Below, piece after piece: positions 21,713-35,400 of a stretch of 64,000 nucleotides of DNA. This DNA comes from Mortierella alpina. Taxonomy: Eukaryota; Mortierellomycota; Mortierellomycetes; Mortierellales; Mortierellaceae. The DNA is taken from contig JANATF010000002.1 in NCBI GenBank assembly GCA_029449245.1, forward strand, positions 3,534,001 through 3,598,000, given 5' to 3'. A model generated the notes under the pieces. It worked only from the letters and a program-made list of their open reading frames with translations, was not told the origin of the DNA and did not search any database. A program made the translations under genes and the position numbers. Numbering within the stretch: the stretch's first letter is position 1; each line of letters opens with the position of its first letter.

Positions 21713-24335
21713 ATTATACATACCAGGAGCCTCGCCTCCCCTCCATTCAATACATAGACGTGCTCTTTGCGTCTTTTCTTATTCTATTGCCCAGTACCGT
21801 TGTGTGCGTGCAGAGGCGAGCTCACCGCAGCCAGACAGGGAGGAACCACATAGCGGGAACATGGCTCGTATCGTCTCTGCTCGTAACTTTTTTACCCTCC
21901 CCTTGGGTGCAAAAAGCGCTTTTGCTTTTGTAAGGCCCATCATACATCACCATCTTGAAGACCATTTATGCGTAAGCCTTCAACATTCCTCAACCTGAAC
22001 TCAAAAGTCCCTTTGAGGTGGTTCCGAGGGCATGGATCTGATGATGACGAACGGAAAGGCCGAGCTGCAGGAGGGACACCATCAAAGAGAAAAAGTAAAA
22101 GGTTCAGGTGCTTTGAAGTGGGCGTCAAGAAAGGAGGGCCCGTTTCTTTTTCTTTGCTTGAGAAGACCGAAAATCACCCGTTGGATAAACCAGTACGTTT
22201 CATACTCTTTTCCATGTCTTCTTTCTATCCACACCAACGAGCTGGTCGTCAGGAGACGGGATCCTCTCCTAAAGTGTCAGCTTGTTGTTTGTTTGCACAC
22301 TCAGGTCTCATAGAGCTAAGACGACTCGATTCCTTCTCCTCCACTTCGTGAGGGGTGGGGGGGAAAACCGTCCTTGGATCTGCTTCCCCTCTACCATCGT
22401 CCTGTATATGCACACGCTGTCTCCGTTTTCTTTTCTTTTCTTTTCTTTTTTCCTGTTGTCAAGCAAACCACGCTAGTGATAATGCAAGTCGGCGTGTGGT
22501 AAAGAAACAAGGGTTACTCCTTGAAATGGTGATCCATGAGACTGGACTCTTCGTACTTTTATTGTTCCCCTTGAGAATGTAACTGCCGTGGCAGAAGACG
22601 AGGGGCCGGGGCAGAGGGGTGGGATAACCGTCCGAGGCACACTTGAATAGGCGTTCGGAAGAACGACACAATGGGCTTACCCCCTTACCGATATGTTTAA
22701 GGCATCCACAATGCACGTAATATTTTTTACTCGTTGGGAACCTGACCGTGTGCTGCTGCAACGCCCGTAAACGATGTATGGCAAGCCGCATGCATAAGAT
22801 CGTTGGACGTCCATTCAGAGGTCGCAAAGTAATGTGAAGGAACACACAAAAAAAAAGGCTTTGTTGCCTCTCTTTATTGCCATGCTGAGTTCGCCTTCAC
22901 TGGCAGATGGAGGTCGTGAGTTCTTTTAGATGAGGTTATTCCAAGAGCCAACGCGCACCGCAGATGTGTGCCCCGCGTATGAGAGACCCGAACGAGTGTG
23001 TGAGCATTAGCGTCAGGTGCAGGTTTTGCGTGCGATCAAGGAATGTAAATATCTGAACGCGCGCATGGTCAGTGCTTTCGCGCCCGAAAGAGGCGTAGCC
23101 CAATCAATTTTTTGACGACCCAAATGCACCATCGGAGTTACCTGCCTCCGCCCATTGCTGCCATCACCTGGCTTTCGGTTTCAACAAAACCTTCATTCTT
23201 GACCTGGCTGCTCTGTGTTGTTTGTTGACACTGGTGCCTTTATTTCTAGTCTTCTTTTTCCTCTGGCGCCGCTCCACCCCCCTCTATTTCTCGCTATTCT
23301 TTCTCTCTCTCACGCAAGGTCAGTCTCGGGCTCCTGAATTCTCTAAAATCAGCTTTTCTTCAATTCCCGCGTCTCCTTGTATTTGCTCTTTAGTCCATCC
23401 TCTCGTTGTCCCACCCCTCACCAACCCCCCTCGTTTCTCCGCGACTATTTGCAAACACATCACTCATAACTTACTCAGGTTCCATCAACCGCGCTAGCCG
23501 CCCTATATCCGGGTATTTTAACACTAACATATTCAAATGGATAAGTCGCCCTCTCGTGTGTTCCCTCGTTCTGATGTTCTTGCAGTCTGCAGACACAAAT
23601 CACAACAGCTCACCGTAGAGCTGGAGTTCTTGCGTGTTTTTTTTCAGAGGTGCATCCGAAATGCTCTTTTAATACTATGTTCACAAAGCGGAGGCACTCC
23701 AGGCTAGGTCGAGAAAGAAAAGAAAAAGCTGGGATGGAGGCCACGATGTCGTATTCTGCCGATGGGTTGTCTTTAAAATTACTGACGCGTGCCTGCTCAT
23801 TTCTCTCGTACACGCTTCTGTCTGTCCCCACTTGCTCTTTTCTCTCATACACATCCACACGCTCACTCTCTCTCCACTCTCACTCATTCTCCCTCTCTCC
23901 CTCTCTCCCACTTGCTCTCTCACCGGCTCACTCGCAGCAACTCTTTTCCCTCATCAAATTCATTCATTCATTCATCCCATCCACTCATTCATATTCGTAG
24001 CGCAGGAGATCGCCTTGGTGGATGATATAAATTCACACCTCATCTGTGAAATCAAGAATGGGAAAAAAAAGGACACAATTTGTTTCCTTCTCTCGTTGCC
24101 CTTGGCTTTCCTTCTCACTCTAAGTGTGCAACCCTGACATCCTCATCCTCATCCACTCCTTCCTATCCACCGTCGCACCACTTCATCCTGAGGATATTGT
24201 CACTCATCCGTCGTCAGCAGAAAAAAAAAGCACGTCTTCGCCTCGACAATTTCGTAACGTTTTTGCGCGGGAACATAATTTCACTCGTTTCCACCGGCTG
24301 GAAAGTCCTTCCAAACCTCCCCCTCATAGCCAGCC
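21713..24335. other. long intergenic region, MFS gene leader at right end
   Basis: About 2.6 kb with no supported gene. There are TTTTC repeats at 22431-22452, and from about 23220 to 24330 the plus strand is strongly C/T-rich with CTCTCC and CATTCATTCATT runs, typical of a long 5' leader/promoter. Several frames of 60-130 codons on both strands have biased composition and no domains. Confidence 0.5.
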
Positions 24336-26926
24336 ATGGTTCACTCATCCAACCCATCCTCTCCTCATGACCGCGACACGTTCGTCCAGATACCACTCAC
24401 ACACGGTGGACTTGAGGGTCCAGGGCTGGCCTCGACCGACTTCTTCAACACTGACAACAGCGCGAACAGGAACAACGACAGCCATATGCATGATGGCTAC
24501 AGTGCAGCCACTCAAAACAATACACCCAATAATACTAACAGCAGTAGCAATGGTGGTCGCCGCGCCAAGAATCACCCCAATCTGGACCGACTACACACTC
24601 AGAATCTGACAAGCCTTCGACCTAACCAAGGACAGGAACGAGCAAAGCAGGACAATCACTCTGAGAGAACGGTCTCGAGTAATCGCCACCTTCGAGCAGA
24701 TGGTGCGGTTTTGAACCCCAACAAGCTGCGACCAAAGACCAGCGCCCTCACAACGTCCATCTGCTCGACCATTGAGCCCACGGACTGTGCTTCGTTCAAT
24801 GGCATCTCGCGCATGATCCATCGACACTATAGCCGCGTGGACTATGTGCGCTCTGAGGCTGATCTATTGAAAGAGTCCTATTTGATCGGCAACATCAAGT
24901 TCAGTCGCTGGGCGTTTCTCCCCGCCGCCTTTTGTTTCCAAGCTGTCTGTGGCACCCTCTACGCATGTAAGAATGATCAATGTTTTTTTTGTCAAGTGCA
25001 AACACCCCCTCCCAATGCAAAGCTGCAGAGTTCCCATAGCTTGACATATCCATCCTTTTTTTTCCTTGTCACTTTTAGGGTCGGTCTTCAACAGTTTGAT
25101 CGATAATGAGCTCTATAGCACTGATGGCACGCCAACAGGGGTCCATCGAGCTGCCATTACCTTCTACATCGCACTAGGTATAGGAATTGATTGCTATTGA
25201 ACGACAATGTACCGTCCACCACCATGGGCTATCCATACCGGTAAAGGTGGCTCTAAGCAACTACATTAACACTTCATACCTCTCAATAGGCTGCTTCGGT
25301 GTTTCCTCATCTCTTACAGGCCCATGGCTCGAGAGACATGGACCCCGCAAGGCCGGCCTGCTAGGCGCGACTCTGTTCCTGATGGGCAACTTGGTCACTG
25401 CCGTGGGTATTTACGTCAAGCAAATCAGTCTCGTTTATATTGGCTATGGCATCCTTGGCGGTCTTGGATTGGGCATCTCTTACATCTCACCCGTCTCCTC
25501 GCTCCAGAAATGGTTCCCTGATCGTCGAGGTGTCGCTGCAGGCCTCGCTGTGAGTGGATTTGGAGCGGGTTCTATCGTCATGGCCAAGATCCCCGATCCT
25601 CTCGCCGCTGCTGTAGGCCTTCCCATCACTTTTGTGATGTTGGGTGTGGGATACTTTGTGATCATGGTCGCTTGCGCGTTTGTGTTCCGAGTCCCGCCTC
25701 CTGGCTATGTTGTGAACGGATTGAATGTGTGGGCCCAACGAGTGGATATCATCACGACGGACGCGGATGAGATGACCCCAACTGAATTTGATGTCCAGGA
25801 GCTGGGAATGAAGTTGGGCCAACAGCAGCAGCAGCAGCAGCAACAGCCAGGGCTTTTTGACCGACCCGATTCCACCTTGGTGCCCGGTGGTAACAACGGT
25901 GTTGTCCATCTGCAGTCGCTGCACCCGCTGCACCCGCTCGCACGTAGGAGTTTGGATGACAATATGCCAGTGCCTCTCTCCCCCGTCTCTGCCAGTGGCG
26001 CGACCATGGTCCCGGGAGCAGCGTCCATCACGACCTCCTCGCGCCGTAACTCTGCCAAGACGGCTGTCCGGACCAACTTTGACCCCAGTATCTCGATGAA
26101 CCTGATGGAGTCGTTCTATTCGCGCGAGTTTCGACTCATGTACATCATGTTCCTGGGCAACACCATGGCCGGTGTGGTGATCATCTCCAGGCTCGCCAAC
26201 ATTGCGACCGATATTTTTGGTCATGACAAGGACAGTGCGTCGACGATCGTGTCCATCAACGGCGGCTTCAATCTTGTGGGCCGTTTGGCGTTCGCGTCTC
26301 TGTCGGATCGTATTGGCCGCAAGAATTCATACGTGCTCATGTTGATCAGCCAGGTCATCATCCTGTCGTCGTTGCCGTTTATCATGCGTTCCGAGACCAA
26401 CTGGGCGTTCTTGATGACGATCTGGATCTTGACCTCGTGCTACGGTGGTGGATTTGGTTGCATTCCTGCCTTCCTCTGTGACATGTTTGGTCCTTCCAAC
26501 ATTGGTCCTTTGCACGGCGTAATCTTGACTTCCTGGAGTGTTTCGAGTGTCGGTGCCGGCCTGCTGTTTACGTTTGTGTACAACCATCTGCTCGAGACAG
26601 GGTACACGGTCCATGATAGTTACATCTACACCGTGAACCTGAACTGGATCTTGGCATTTGTGGTGGTAGGTCTCGTGGTTGGGTTCTTTGTCCGGACCGA
26701 ACTTCATGATCGACTCTTGCCCTCGGTGCCTGGCGAGTTCTTCCACAGCCGTATCTGTGGCCGCATTCTCCGATTTGGTCGGTTTGGATTTCGCTGGGTG
26801 TCCAAGGAGCAAGAGCAGCAAGAGTGGGCGGCGTACGTGATGCTACGGCAGCTGGAGGACGAGCAAGGTCACAGCCACCAGAAGCACGGTGGTGGTGGTC
26901 GAGGTGGCGACAGGGAGAAGTGCTGA
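24336..26926 (+). CDS. MFS transporter, oxalate/formate antiporter (OFA)-like
   Basis: Twelve-helix major facilitator of the OFA/monocarboxylate group. Exons 24336-24966, 25079-25177 and 25290-26926 give 788 residues. The first 190 residues are hydrophilic, Asn/Ser-rich and predicted cytosolic. Helix 1 begins at FSRWAFLPAAFCFQAVCGTLYAWSVF. Family marks are WLERHGPRKAGLLG (loop 2-3), GILGGLGLGISYISPVSSLQKWFPDRRGVAAGLAVSGFGAGS (helices 4-5), and FASLSDRIGRKNSYVL (loop 8-9). The central loop between helices 6 and 7 is about 150 residues long with an eight- to nine-glutamine run. The C-terminal tail is His/Gly-rich. Substrate is uncertain: oxalate, formate or another carboxylate. Confidence 0.9.
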
Positions 26927-28585
26927 ATAGAAAGAGAGAAACAAAGATGATCTATTTTTTTTCTTCTAATCTGTAAAACAGACGAGGGGGGAGGACGAGG
27001 AGGACGAGCAGGAGAACCCCCCCCCCCCCTATTTTGCCCGGCTTCGCCCCCCTGACAATATTGCAAAGCTATACACACAGCTTCCAGACCTGTAACATAT
27101 TTCACCCTAGATGAGAATATAATAAAACACTTTCCTCTCCGTTCTTTTGCTTTCTCGAGACGGCTGTAGCCCCTGGATGACATTTCGCGGGCGGCACGGG
27201 CGGCACGAGCCTGGGGGTAGGAGCCGAGAGAGGTATTTTTCATCCATTACAGTTCTGCGCCAAACTCGGATTGACAAAGAGATAATCCAGATCGTGGTCT
27301 CCTTGAAACCCAAGTGCGGTGGAGCGCACAAGCATAGGGTCACGAACGAGGCAAATTTGTTATTTTCATCGGGTACTCCCTGTCGAGTGTTCTTTGGATG
27401 GGACATGTGTGGAGAATGTGATAAAAAAAACTGCAATGGTGGGACAACAAACAAGTTGTTGTGTGGGTTGCGCAAGACAAAAGAAAAAAATAGGCCTGGC
27501 AAACCGGCCCCCTCCATCCTATCCGCTTTTCGTTTTGGAGCCATGAGTAAACAACAGTGCGCACATGCACACGCTTAGTATCTATCTATCATCTTCATCC
27601 ATTTTTTTTTTTGGGATTTCCTCGTGTTTGGAAAAAACCGCCGCCAGGACACGAGGATGGTATTCGTGTTGCGTGTGAGACTCGGTGTGAGGCGAGACGA
27701 GGAGGAAGAGGAGTGCAACAGAAAAAGGAAAAAGGAAGAAGGGATGAATGGGAAGTTGGGAAGTGGCCCAACAGTTACCAAGTGAGAGGCAGCGAGACAG
27801 AGAGACAGAGAGAGAGACAAGAAAAAGGCAATGGATGAGCTTTTGGCCCATTTTCAATGCTCTCTCGCAGGGGTTTCCTTTTTCTGAACACGTTTGGACA
27901 CAGCATCGAGTGTCTGCGACCGATATCGGAAACAGCCTGGCAGTATCGTTTGGTGTATGATTACCTCATGGCTGAGCAGGAAAGAAGGGGAGAGAGAGGA
28001 GATATTTGGGAGGGTGAGTGAGCAGGAGAGCGGGGGACCAGCATCGATGCTGGCTCAACCAGAGCCAGGCCCTACGTATATGCATGTGTTTCTATAAATG
28101 ACCGCCCTGGCAGCATGCGACCCATGGCCCACCGTCCATGGTTCGGCGTATGTGTCCTTTGCGTGCTCAACGCGAACAGCACCACCCGGTGTTCCATGAA
28201 TGCATCGATGCCCATGGCGGTCAGCAGAGGCGCGCCCAAAGAAGGGGACAAGCGGCCATTGTGTGCTGTTCCATTCGCTCCATTCCCGACTCTGCTTGTC
28301 TGTCTGTCTGTCAGTCAGTCTGTCCGTCTGCCTCCTCTTTCTCACTCTTCACCTCTTTTTCCTCTCTCCTTCTCTCACTTCTCGTCGTCGTCTTTTCACT
28401 CTCACCTCACTTCCAGTACTCACTCACCCGTCCGTCTTGTCGTCTCTTTCAGACACCTGCATTCCACACCATTGAACACCTTGCTTACACCCTCTCCATT
28501 GCTCGTTCCATTCTTTCCTGTCTCTCACTCTCTTCGTTTTCACACTCCTCCCCGCCTTCGCCCCCCTCCCTCCACTTCGCCAGCC
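26927..28585. other. intergenic region, F-box gene leader at right end
   Basis: No supported gene. Contains a C10 run near 27018, GA-rich sequence at 27700-27830, a TCTG-type tetranucleotide repeat at 28297-28330 and a C/T-rich leader up to 28580. An in-frame extension upstream of the F-box gene (from 28115) is translated leader sequence without conservation that I can see. Confidence 0.5.
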
Positions 28586-30890
28586 ATGCCATACCGCCAC
28601 GCTCCTCCGCAAAAGGACATACCCGATCCTGACACCTCGCTTACTCTCGCACACCATCCTTCCTTTGCCCCCAGGAGTCACCACCACCTACACCAGCATC
28701 CGCTCAACCGACAGAGTCGCCTCACACTGATGTCACTGCCAGACGAGTGCCTGGCCATCCTTATCCACTGGGTCGCCAACCAGGGCGTCCAGGACCTGTA
28801 CCCACTCCTCTGCGTCAACAAACGCATCTTCTACCATGTCGTCCCCATCCTCTATCGCGATCCCTTCCGACTCTCTGCGCGCTGGGTCTGGAAGCGGTCT
28901 GTTTACAAAGGCGTGATCGAACGCCAAACAAAGCTGATTCGGACTCTTTTGTTGTGCTGCACTCGCACTATCACCAAGATCACACCAATCCATGATGGCT
29001 CTACCATCCAACACGACGGGGCAAGCACCAACAGCAGCAAGGTATTGTCTGGGACATATGTGGCCAAGGCAATGGCTGCTGCCAAGGGCAGGCGACGAGG
29101 TGAGAAGGGAGCGGCCCGGATAGGGTCTGTACTATCATCACCTCAACCACAACCACAACAACAACAACAACAACAACAGCAGCAGCATCAGCACCGACAG
29201 CAGCAACAGCAACAGCAACAACAACAGGGACATGCACATGCATCTGTGCGCGAGAACAGAGAACTGGGCAGTGCTGCAGCAACGACCTTGTCGTCCTCTT
29301 CTTCGTCGGGAAGAGCCTTCCCAGGCCCTCGTTCCATGGAAATTGTGGGATCGAGCGACGAGATAATTGAGCAGGTCAACACCACCACCACCAACAACAA
29401 CACCAACAACAACGACGATGATAGTGTGGCAGTACAGAACACTCATCCTCGCTCGCGACTCCACGCACTCTTGCACAAACTGGGCAGTATCGACCCTAAT
29501 ACCAGCACCAAGGATACCTCTGCCAAGACTAAAGCGTCGTTGCAAAGCACCAACCTTCAGAAACTGGACCAACAAAGGCAGCTATGGCCTCCAAGACTTT
29601 TCCGACATCGTCATAATCAACAGAATCATCAGTATCAACAAAAACAACAACACGAACAACAACAACCGCAGCAGCAGCAGCAGCAACAACAACAACAACA
29701 GCGACAACAACAGCAGCAACAACAACGGCCTCAACCAACGACGGTCGAGAGGATACCTATAGTATGGGACGCAGACAACGACCGAGCCGAACAGGAACGT
29801 ATTCCTGGACTGGGTAGACCGACCGACCATAGCAAATTCTTCCCACCAGAACTTGCAAAAACCATCCTTCGACTCGCGGACGAACCCGCTCCTATGGCCA
29901 ACTACCTCTCCTATGTCACTCACACCGACGTCCGGTCCTGGTCTGCAGCCTCCAATATGACCCTTGTACACCAGATCCTGGGCGACGCTCGACTGTCGTG
30001 GCACGTCCGACTGCAGATCCTGCTCAACCGAACCTCTCGCCGGATCCGAGGCCAGCAGCCGACCTCGTTGAATCACTCTCCTGGAGGAGCAAGAACCAAC
30101 AATGGCGTGGGGGGAACAGGGGTGGGATCCACATTCATCAGTCGACTAGCAGCTCATGAAGACCTGGACGATCACGACGATCTGGACGATGACATTATGC
30201 AAGCCAACTTTATCGGACGCCGAGGACGCTATCGTCGCTGGAAACGGGACAAGCGCAACAAGAACCTGTGGGGCACCGCAGACGTCAACTTTGTGGAGCT
30301 GTTGTTCCTGTTCTACACCTCCAAGCGGATGGAGTCGCTCTCGCTTGGAATGAACTGCTCACACTGGTACCACCCTTCGCTCGACGTGCTATTGCCCGAT
30401 ATACCGGAGCGGCTCTCGGGTCTGCGCCGAATCGTGATCGACCACGCGGACACCATCATCCCCAACGCGGTTCCGGTTCCGCAGCTCTTCATCCAGCGGC
30501 ATCAGAAGGCGTTTCCTGGACAGTTGCGTGAGATCCAGGTCCGGCAGTCGTACCACTACTCGTATGACATGTCTCGCTCCGTCCTCGAGACCATCCAACG
30601 CATGGATCGGCTTGAGGTCCTGGATCTTTCGATTTGGACAGGCGTGTTTTCGGGATTGGATTCGATTCGCACGGATCACCTTCGGAAGCTGTTGATCTGT
30701 CACCATATGGACGTACCTAAGCCAGAGGTCTTTGACGCCCTTTTGCAGCGATGTTTGGTTCTCGAGGAGCTGTCCATCATCGTGCCGCATCCAAACCTGT
30801 TTGCCTGGGCAGTGAAGCGACGTCGCGAGGCGGCTGGATCTTTGAATTCGACAGGTGCTTCTTCCTTGACCCCATCATCGTCGTTATCAT

Positions 30891-30921
<31 letters not shown>

Positions 30922-31810
30922 AGCAGCAGGAGCAGCGGCTCTCACACCTTTCCGTCGACGACCACCCCCTCAGCATCTGCCCCCACTCAGGATCTTGACC
31001 TTCTTTGGGCACACTCCCGATGTCGCAGGCGCCTTCAAGGATGTGATGTATGCGTTCCAGGACACGCTCGAGTCCGTGCAGGCCTCCATGTACCCAGACC
31101 TGACAAAGTCGGGTAGCAGTCATTTCGAGGTCCCCGTGCCTCATTTCGCCATGGCCCCCGACGCAGACGAAAACGCGCCTCTACCTTCCACCTCCTCCAC
31201 CGCGTTCTTTGGCATTGGTATCCTCCAGGACCCTTTGCTCCAACCCACCACCGCTACAACAACAACTACAACAACGACAGCAACGACAGACACTCCTACA
31301 GATCTGACCCCTACGATGATGCCATTCTCATGGCAGGAGGGAGGAGACCCATCAGCTGCAGCTCCTTCCTCTTCCTCTGCGACGGCGTGCACATCGACTC
31401 CACCCGGCCCTAACGTTGTGCTGCCTTCGCCCCTGACCTGGGACTGGCCCCTGCCCCGGTTGAGGACCATGTCCCTGCGAGGACCCATCGTCGCGAATTT
31501 CGACCTGGGTCTAGTTCGATTTTGCCCCCAGCTCACGGATCTGGCGCTCTCCTACCATTGCTCACGTTTACCCCGTTTGGCTTACCCGGCGCCACCGCTG
31601 CCGCCGCCTCGAACACCATCATCGCCATCGCCACTGTCGTCGTCGTCCATGTCTTCTTCTGTGGACTCGTCGTTGTCCTCGGTCAACAACAACCATCATC
31701 GCCCTCCGCCCGCCAAGAGCAGCTTTCCGGTCATTATGGTCTGCGAGTCCTTGGCGTTCAAGTGGGGACTGACTCTGCAGGATGAGCGTCGTAGCCTCGT
31801 CATCCTTTAG
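28586..31810 (+). CDS. large polyQ F-box protein
   Basis: Intronless gene for 1074 residues. An F-box-like motif lies at residues 49-92 (LMSLPDECLAILIHWVANQG, then LYPLLCVNKRIFYHVVPILY), suggesting an SCF ubiquitin-ligase substrate receptor. LRR-like segments follow between about 560 and 770 (MESLSLGMNCSHWYHPSLDV, LEVLDLSIWTGV, LRKLLICHHMDV, LVLEELSIIVPH). Between them lie glutamine tracts at about 29151-29227 and 29640-29735 and Asn/Thr runs; serine and alanine runs occur at 30880-30940 and Thr runs at 31250-31290. Start chosen after CAGCC with a CT-rich leader; the frame is open further upstream. Substrates unknown. Confidence 0.82.
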
Positions 31811-32091
31811 ATACCAGAAAGAAAATCCTAGCGCGACCTCATTAAATCATCAAAGCGCGCCACTGCAGAGTAGCGAAGAAATAAAACGAGGGAGTCGAGT
31901 AGCTGAAAAAAAAAGAATATATATAAATATAAAAAGATAGCCCTCGAAAACCGTGAACGTTGTCGTGCAAGGTAGAGGAGTAGGAGGAATGCCCGGGTAG
32001 CACAAGATATGTGGTTGTTTAAGTGTTGTGTGTGTGCGCGTGTGTGCGCGTGTGGTGTGGGAAAGTGAGTGGTCGGCGGTCTTTCTCCTCG

Positions 32092-32378
32092 TTACATAAG
32101 CCGGCTCCTGGCCCAGAACGGTCTCTCGTCCGCGCGACCATCCCGTCGAATGCCTTGCACCAAGACCCAAAGCTCTTGTCCGTTCGGCAACAGTTCTTGG
32201 ATCGCACCATCGTGGCTAGTGTGGGTGGTGCTGCTGTCGTAGCTGTCGTTCGTTTTTTGAGCCGATAAGGTGGCATGATCCAAAAACACCTCAAAATTAG
32301 CAATCCGGAACTGATATCCAAATGCTGTGCCTACAAATTGCACCTCGCCCTCCTGCTGCATGCCGTTGGATCCTGTCC

Positions 32379-32409
<31 letters not shown>

Positions 32410-35400
32410 TTGTTGGTTGGCATCGCTCTCTTTGACTACCATCAGATAGATACAGAAATGGCTGTACTCTGTAGCAGAGACCACTTCCTGCGCACCACCT
32501 TGGCTCGTCGACCATGGCACGTCCTTGTTCACGGGGGAGTGGGTCAAATCTGGGCTACCCACAAGCGGAAAACCGAGATTCCACGAGACTGTTGCGGACA
32601 CTCTCAACTGCCAATACCTATCAACCCCATCATCATCACCTTGCTGGCTGTGAGGGTTGTGTTGGTTGTCCTTCTTGCTCTTCTTGTCGTGGTGGTGAGT
32701 GCTCATCTCAGCTGCTCTCGTGTCTGACAAAGCAATAGACGCAGATCCATCATCGGCTCTCGACAGACGGGGGCGTCTCACAATTTGAACTTGATTTCCC
32801 TCCGTTTTCAGTCCCAGAATGCGGGATCCTCGAATGTGAGCGCTCGTTGTTGGCACCAGGGACAGGGAACCCAGAATCGCCAAAGGATACGATTCGTCCT
32901 CATTATTACTGCTGTTGTGATTGCTGCTGTTGTGCTCGTGGTTGTGGCCATCCTGCTTTTGGCGACTCTCATAGTCCAGCGTGACACCAAGCTGGGATAC
33001 CACAATCGTCTCACCACCTCCACGGGCTCCTGTGGGCTGTTGACCTGGAACTGCAAAGACCCTTGCCAGGTGCAAGCGGAGATGCTTCCACCCTCCATCC
33101 AAGTCCTCGATCGAGTACAATTTCTCGCCCTCTCCCTCTGCCTGAAGCGAGCGCTCCAACACAAATCCCGTCCCAATGTTCTCGGGCACCTCCACGCTAT
33201 CCAGCGTCACAACAGCCAACCGACCCGAGTGCTTGTTGTCATGAGTGCCATGACTGCTGCTATCCTCTGGAGCCTGCGACAACGCCTCTTGCTGCTGCTG
33301 CTGCAGATCCTGCGTACCATCAGGAGCATCAACCCCAGAAGAAGACGGTCCTCGTCTCGATCGGGTCTTCACAGTCTGCTTTTGCACCTTGATCTCGGGA
33401 TGCAACAGGTTCCAAAATTCCGAGTCCCTCACCTGCCGGGCCACACTCGTTCCAGCTTCGGTCCCAAGCACGCCCAAATGAATACCGACTTGCACATCCT
33501 CCCGACAGGGCTTGAACACGAGTTCCACAACGGAGCTCTGACAGTCGTTCATCGAGATCCGAGTATCAAACAAGGGCACAAGCACAGACTTTGATCTCCT
33601 GCCAATTGTAGCGTCAGTGGTAGCAGGATGACGATGAGGAAGAGACTCTGCAGCCAGGGGCGATGGGCCCGACGACGATGGGGGAGGTGGCGGTGGAATG
33701 GGTGTCGGGACGGGCGGCAGTGGCAGCACTGGGTCCTTCAAGGTGAACTCTTGGATCACAATCGACGTCCCGCCGTTGTAGGCGTCCTTGGGTGAGACAA
33801 TCCAGCGCACGGCCGTTCCTGTGGTCTTGGACGCATCCTTTACAGTACTTTCCTGGTCAATCAGAAAGACCTCCTTGGTCATGGAGGGCGCCAGAGACTG
33901 GTGCGAGAGATGGGACCACGGCTTGTTGGATACTTTCTAGAAGCGCCGCATTTGAGAAACCATGCATATGAGTGCCTAGTCAGACAACTACGTATGTACA
34001 TTCTTTACATAAGTGTTCTCGCTCTCTTTCCTCTCTCATACCTTGCCATTGATCCAGAAGCCGTGTCCGAATCCCCTGTCAAAGCATGTATAAAACCAAG
34101 ATGAGCAGCCCGACGGCCTCGCAGGGATGTACGTCGAAACAGGCACGAACGCCTTGTTGTCCTCGCCTGCCTTGTCATCCCCCTTGTCCTTGTCCTTATC
34201 CTTATCCTTGTCTTTGTCCTTGTCCTTGGTATCCTTTAGTTTTCCATCTAGCAGATCCTGCTTGGCTTCTTGAAATGCCGAGAGAGGAAGGCTCTCTGCA
34301 TGGATCCCAGCGCCCTCAAAGCCCGTCCAAAAGAGTCGGTCGTAGGTCATGAACTTTTCCTTTGCGAGAAACTCATACGTCCACGCGGGCGCAAACAAGG
34401 CACACGACGTTTTCTCTCGCTGGATGACCTCAAGTGCCTTGTACGTGGTGTACCCCCCACCACCAAACGTGTTTCCTATTCACAACAACATCGTGCGTGT
34501 CAGCAGAGCAAGAAGAGGAATAAACCCCCCCCCCCCAAAGTGCGAGAGATATGCGTTGCGCCTCTGAGAAACACTTACGTCCCCAGATGTCAATGCCCGT
34601 GTACACATCTCGGTTACGAGGTCCTGCCAAGGCCACAGACTCGCCAACAGCCTTCTCCTTCCATGTGTAATTCGTGAAAATGCCTTAAAAAAAAGGAGGA
34701 TGGTAAGAAACGTAATCCTCCTTTCCAAGAAGTAATACCTTACCAACAAGCAAACAAACAAACAAACAAACAATCATACCATCACTCTGCTCAAAAAAGC
34801 GATAGTTCTCTACACTCAGCTTGTCCTGCCACGCCACCTCGCCTGTCGAGGAGATCACACTATCGTACCAGTGCAGCTCCCCACCTGGGATCCTCCGATG
34901 GATCTCTTGCCGAAAGTAAGCCAGGAAGGCAATGGTCTGGTCCGCCTGCTTAGCACCACCTCGGAGAATGCTCTCGATGTTGATGAACCATCCATCAAAC
35001 TTGTAGTACACTGCCATGTCCACAAGTTTGTCCGCATAAGCCCGGCTGAACCATCGCCGATCCACCGCGTCATCCCCATCCGCGTCTGCGAGAGCCTGGT
35101 AAGGCCCACTGACCATCTCATCCGTTTCGAGGACGCCAGGCAACCACTCGGTAATGATTGTACCAATGGAGCGGACTCCGTTCCTGTGGGCAGCATTCGT
35201 CCAGACAGGGGGTGGGATCCCGATGCGGTGATGCGAAAAGTAGATGAACGTGTCGATATGGTTCCAGTACTGGATGCTATAGATGGTACTATAGTTGTTC
35301 CCTTGCGGCAAAAAGTCCTCCTTGTAGCCTAGCACCCGACAAGGGGGGGGAAAGGCATCCAGTTGTGCCATCGAATGGTATTTAGTTTCGCTCGCACATC

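Noticed and set aside
22032-22351. Lys/Arg-rich ORF downstream of RAD21
   Set aside because: No domain, no codon or splice support; treated as intergenic.
25487-26224. 245-codon minus-strand ORF
   Set aside because: Antisense shadow of the MFS coding exon; no domain.
28115-28585. N-terminal extension of the F-box protein
   Set aside because: In frame, but translates a CT-rich leader with a tetranucleotide repeat; the ATG at 28586 has better context.
29138-29575. Leu/Val-rich minus-strand ORF that looks like membrane helices
   Set aside because: Antisense of the CAA/CAG polyQ tracts in the F-box gene.
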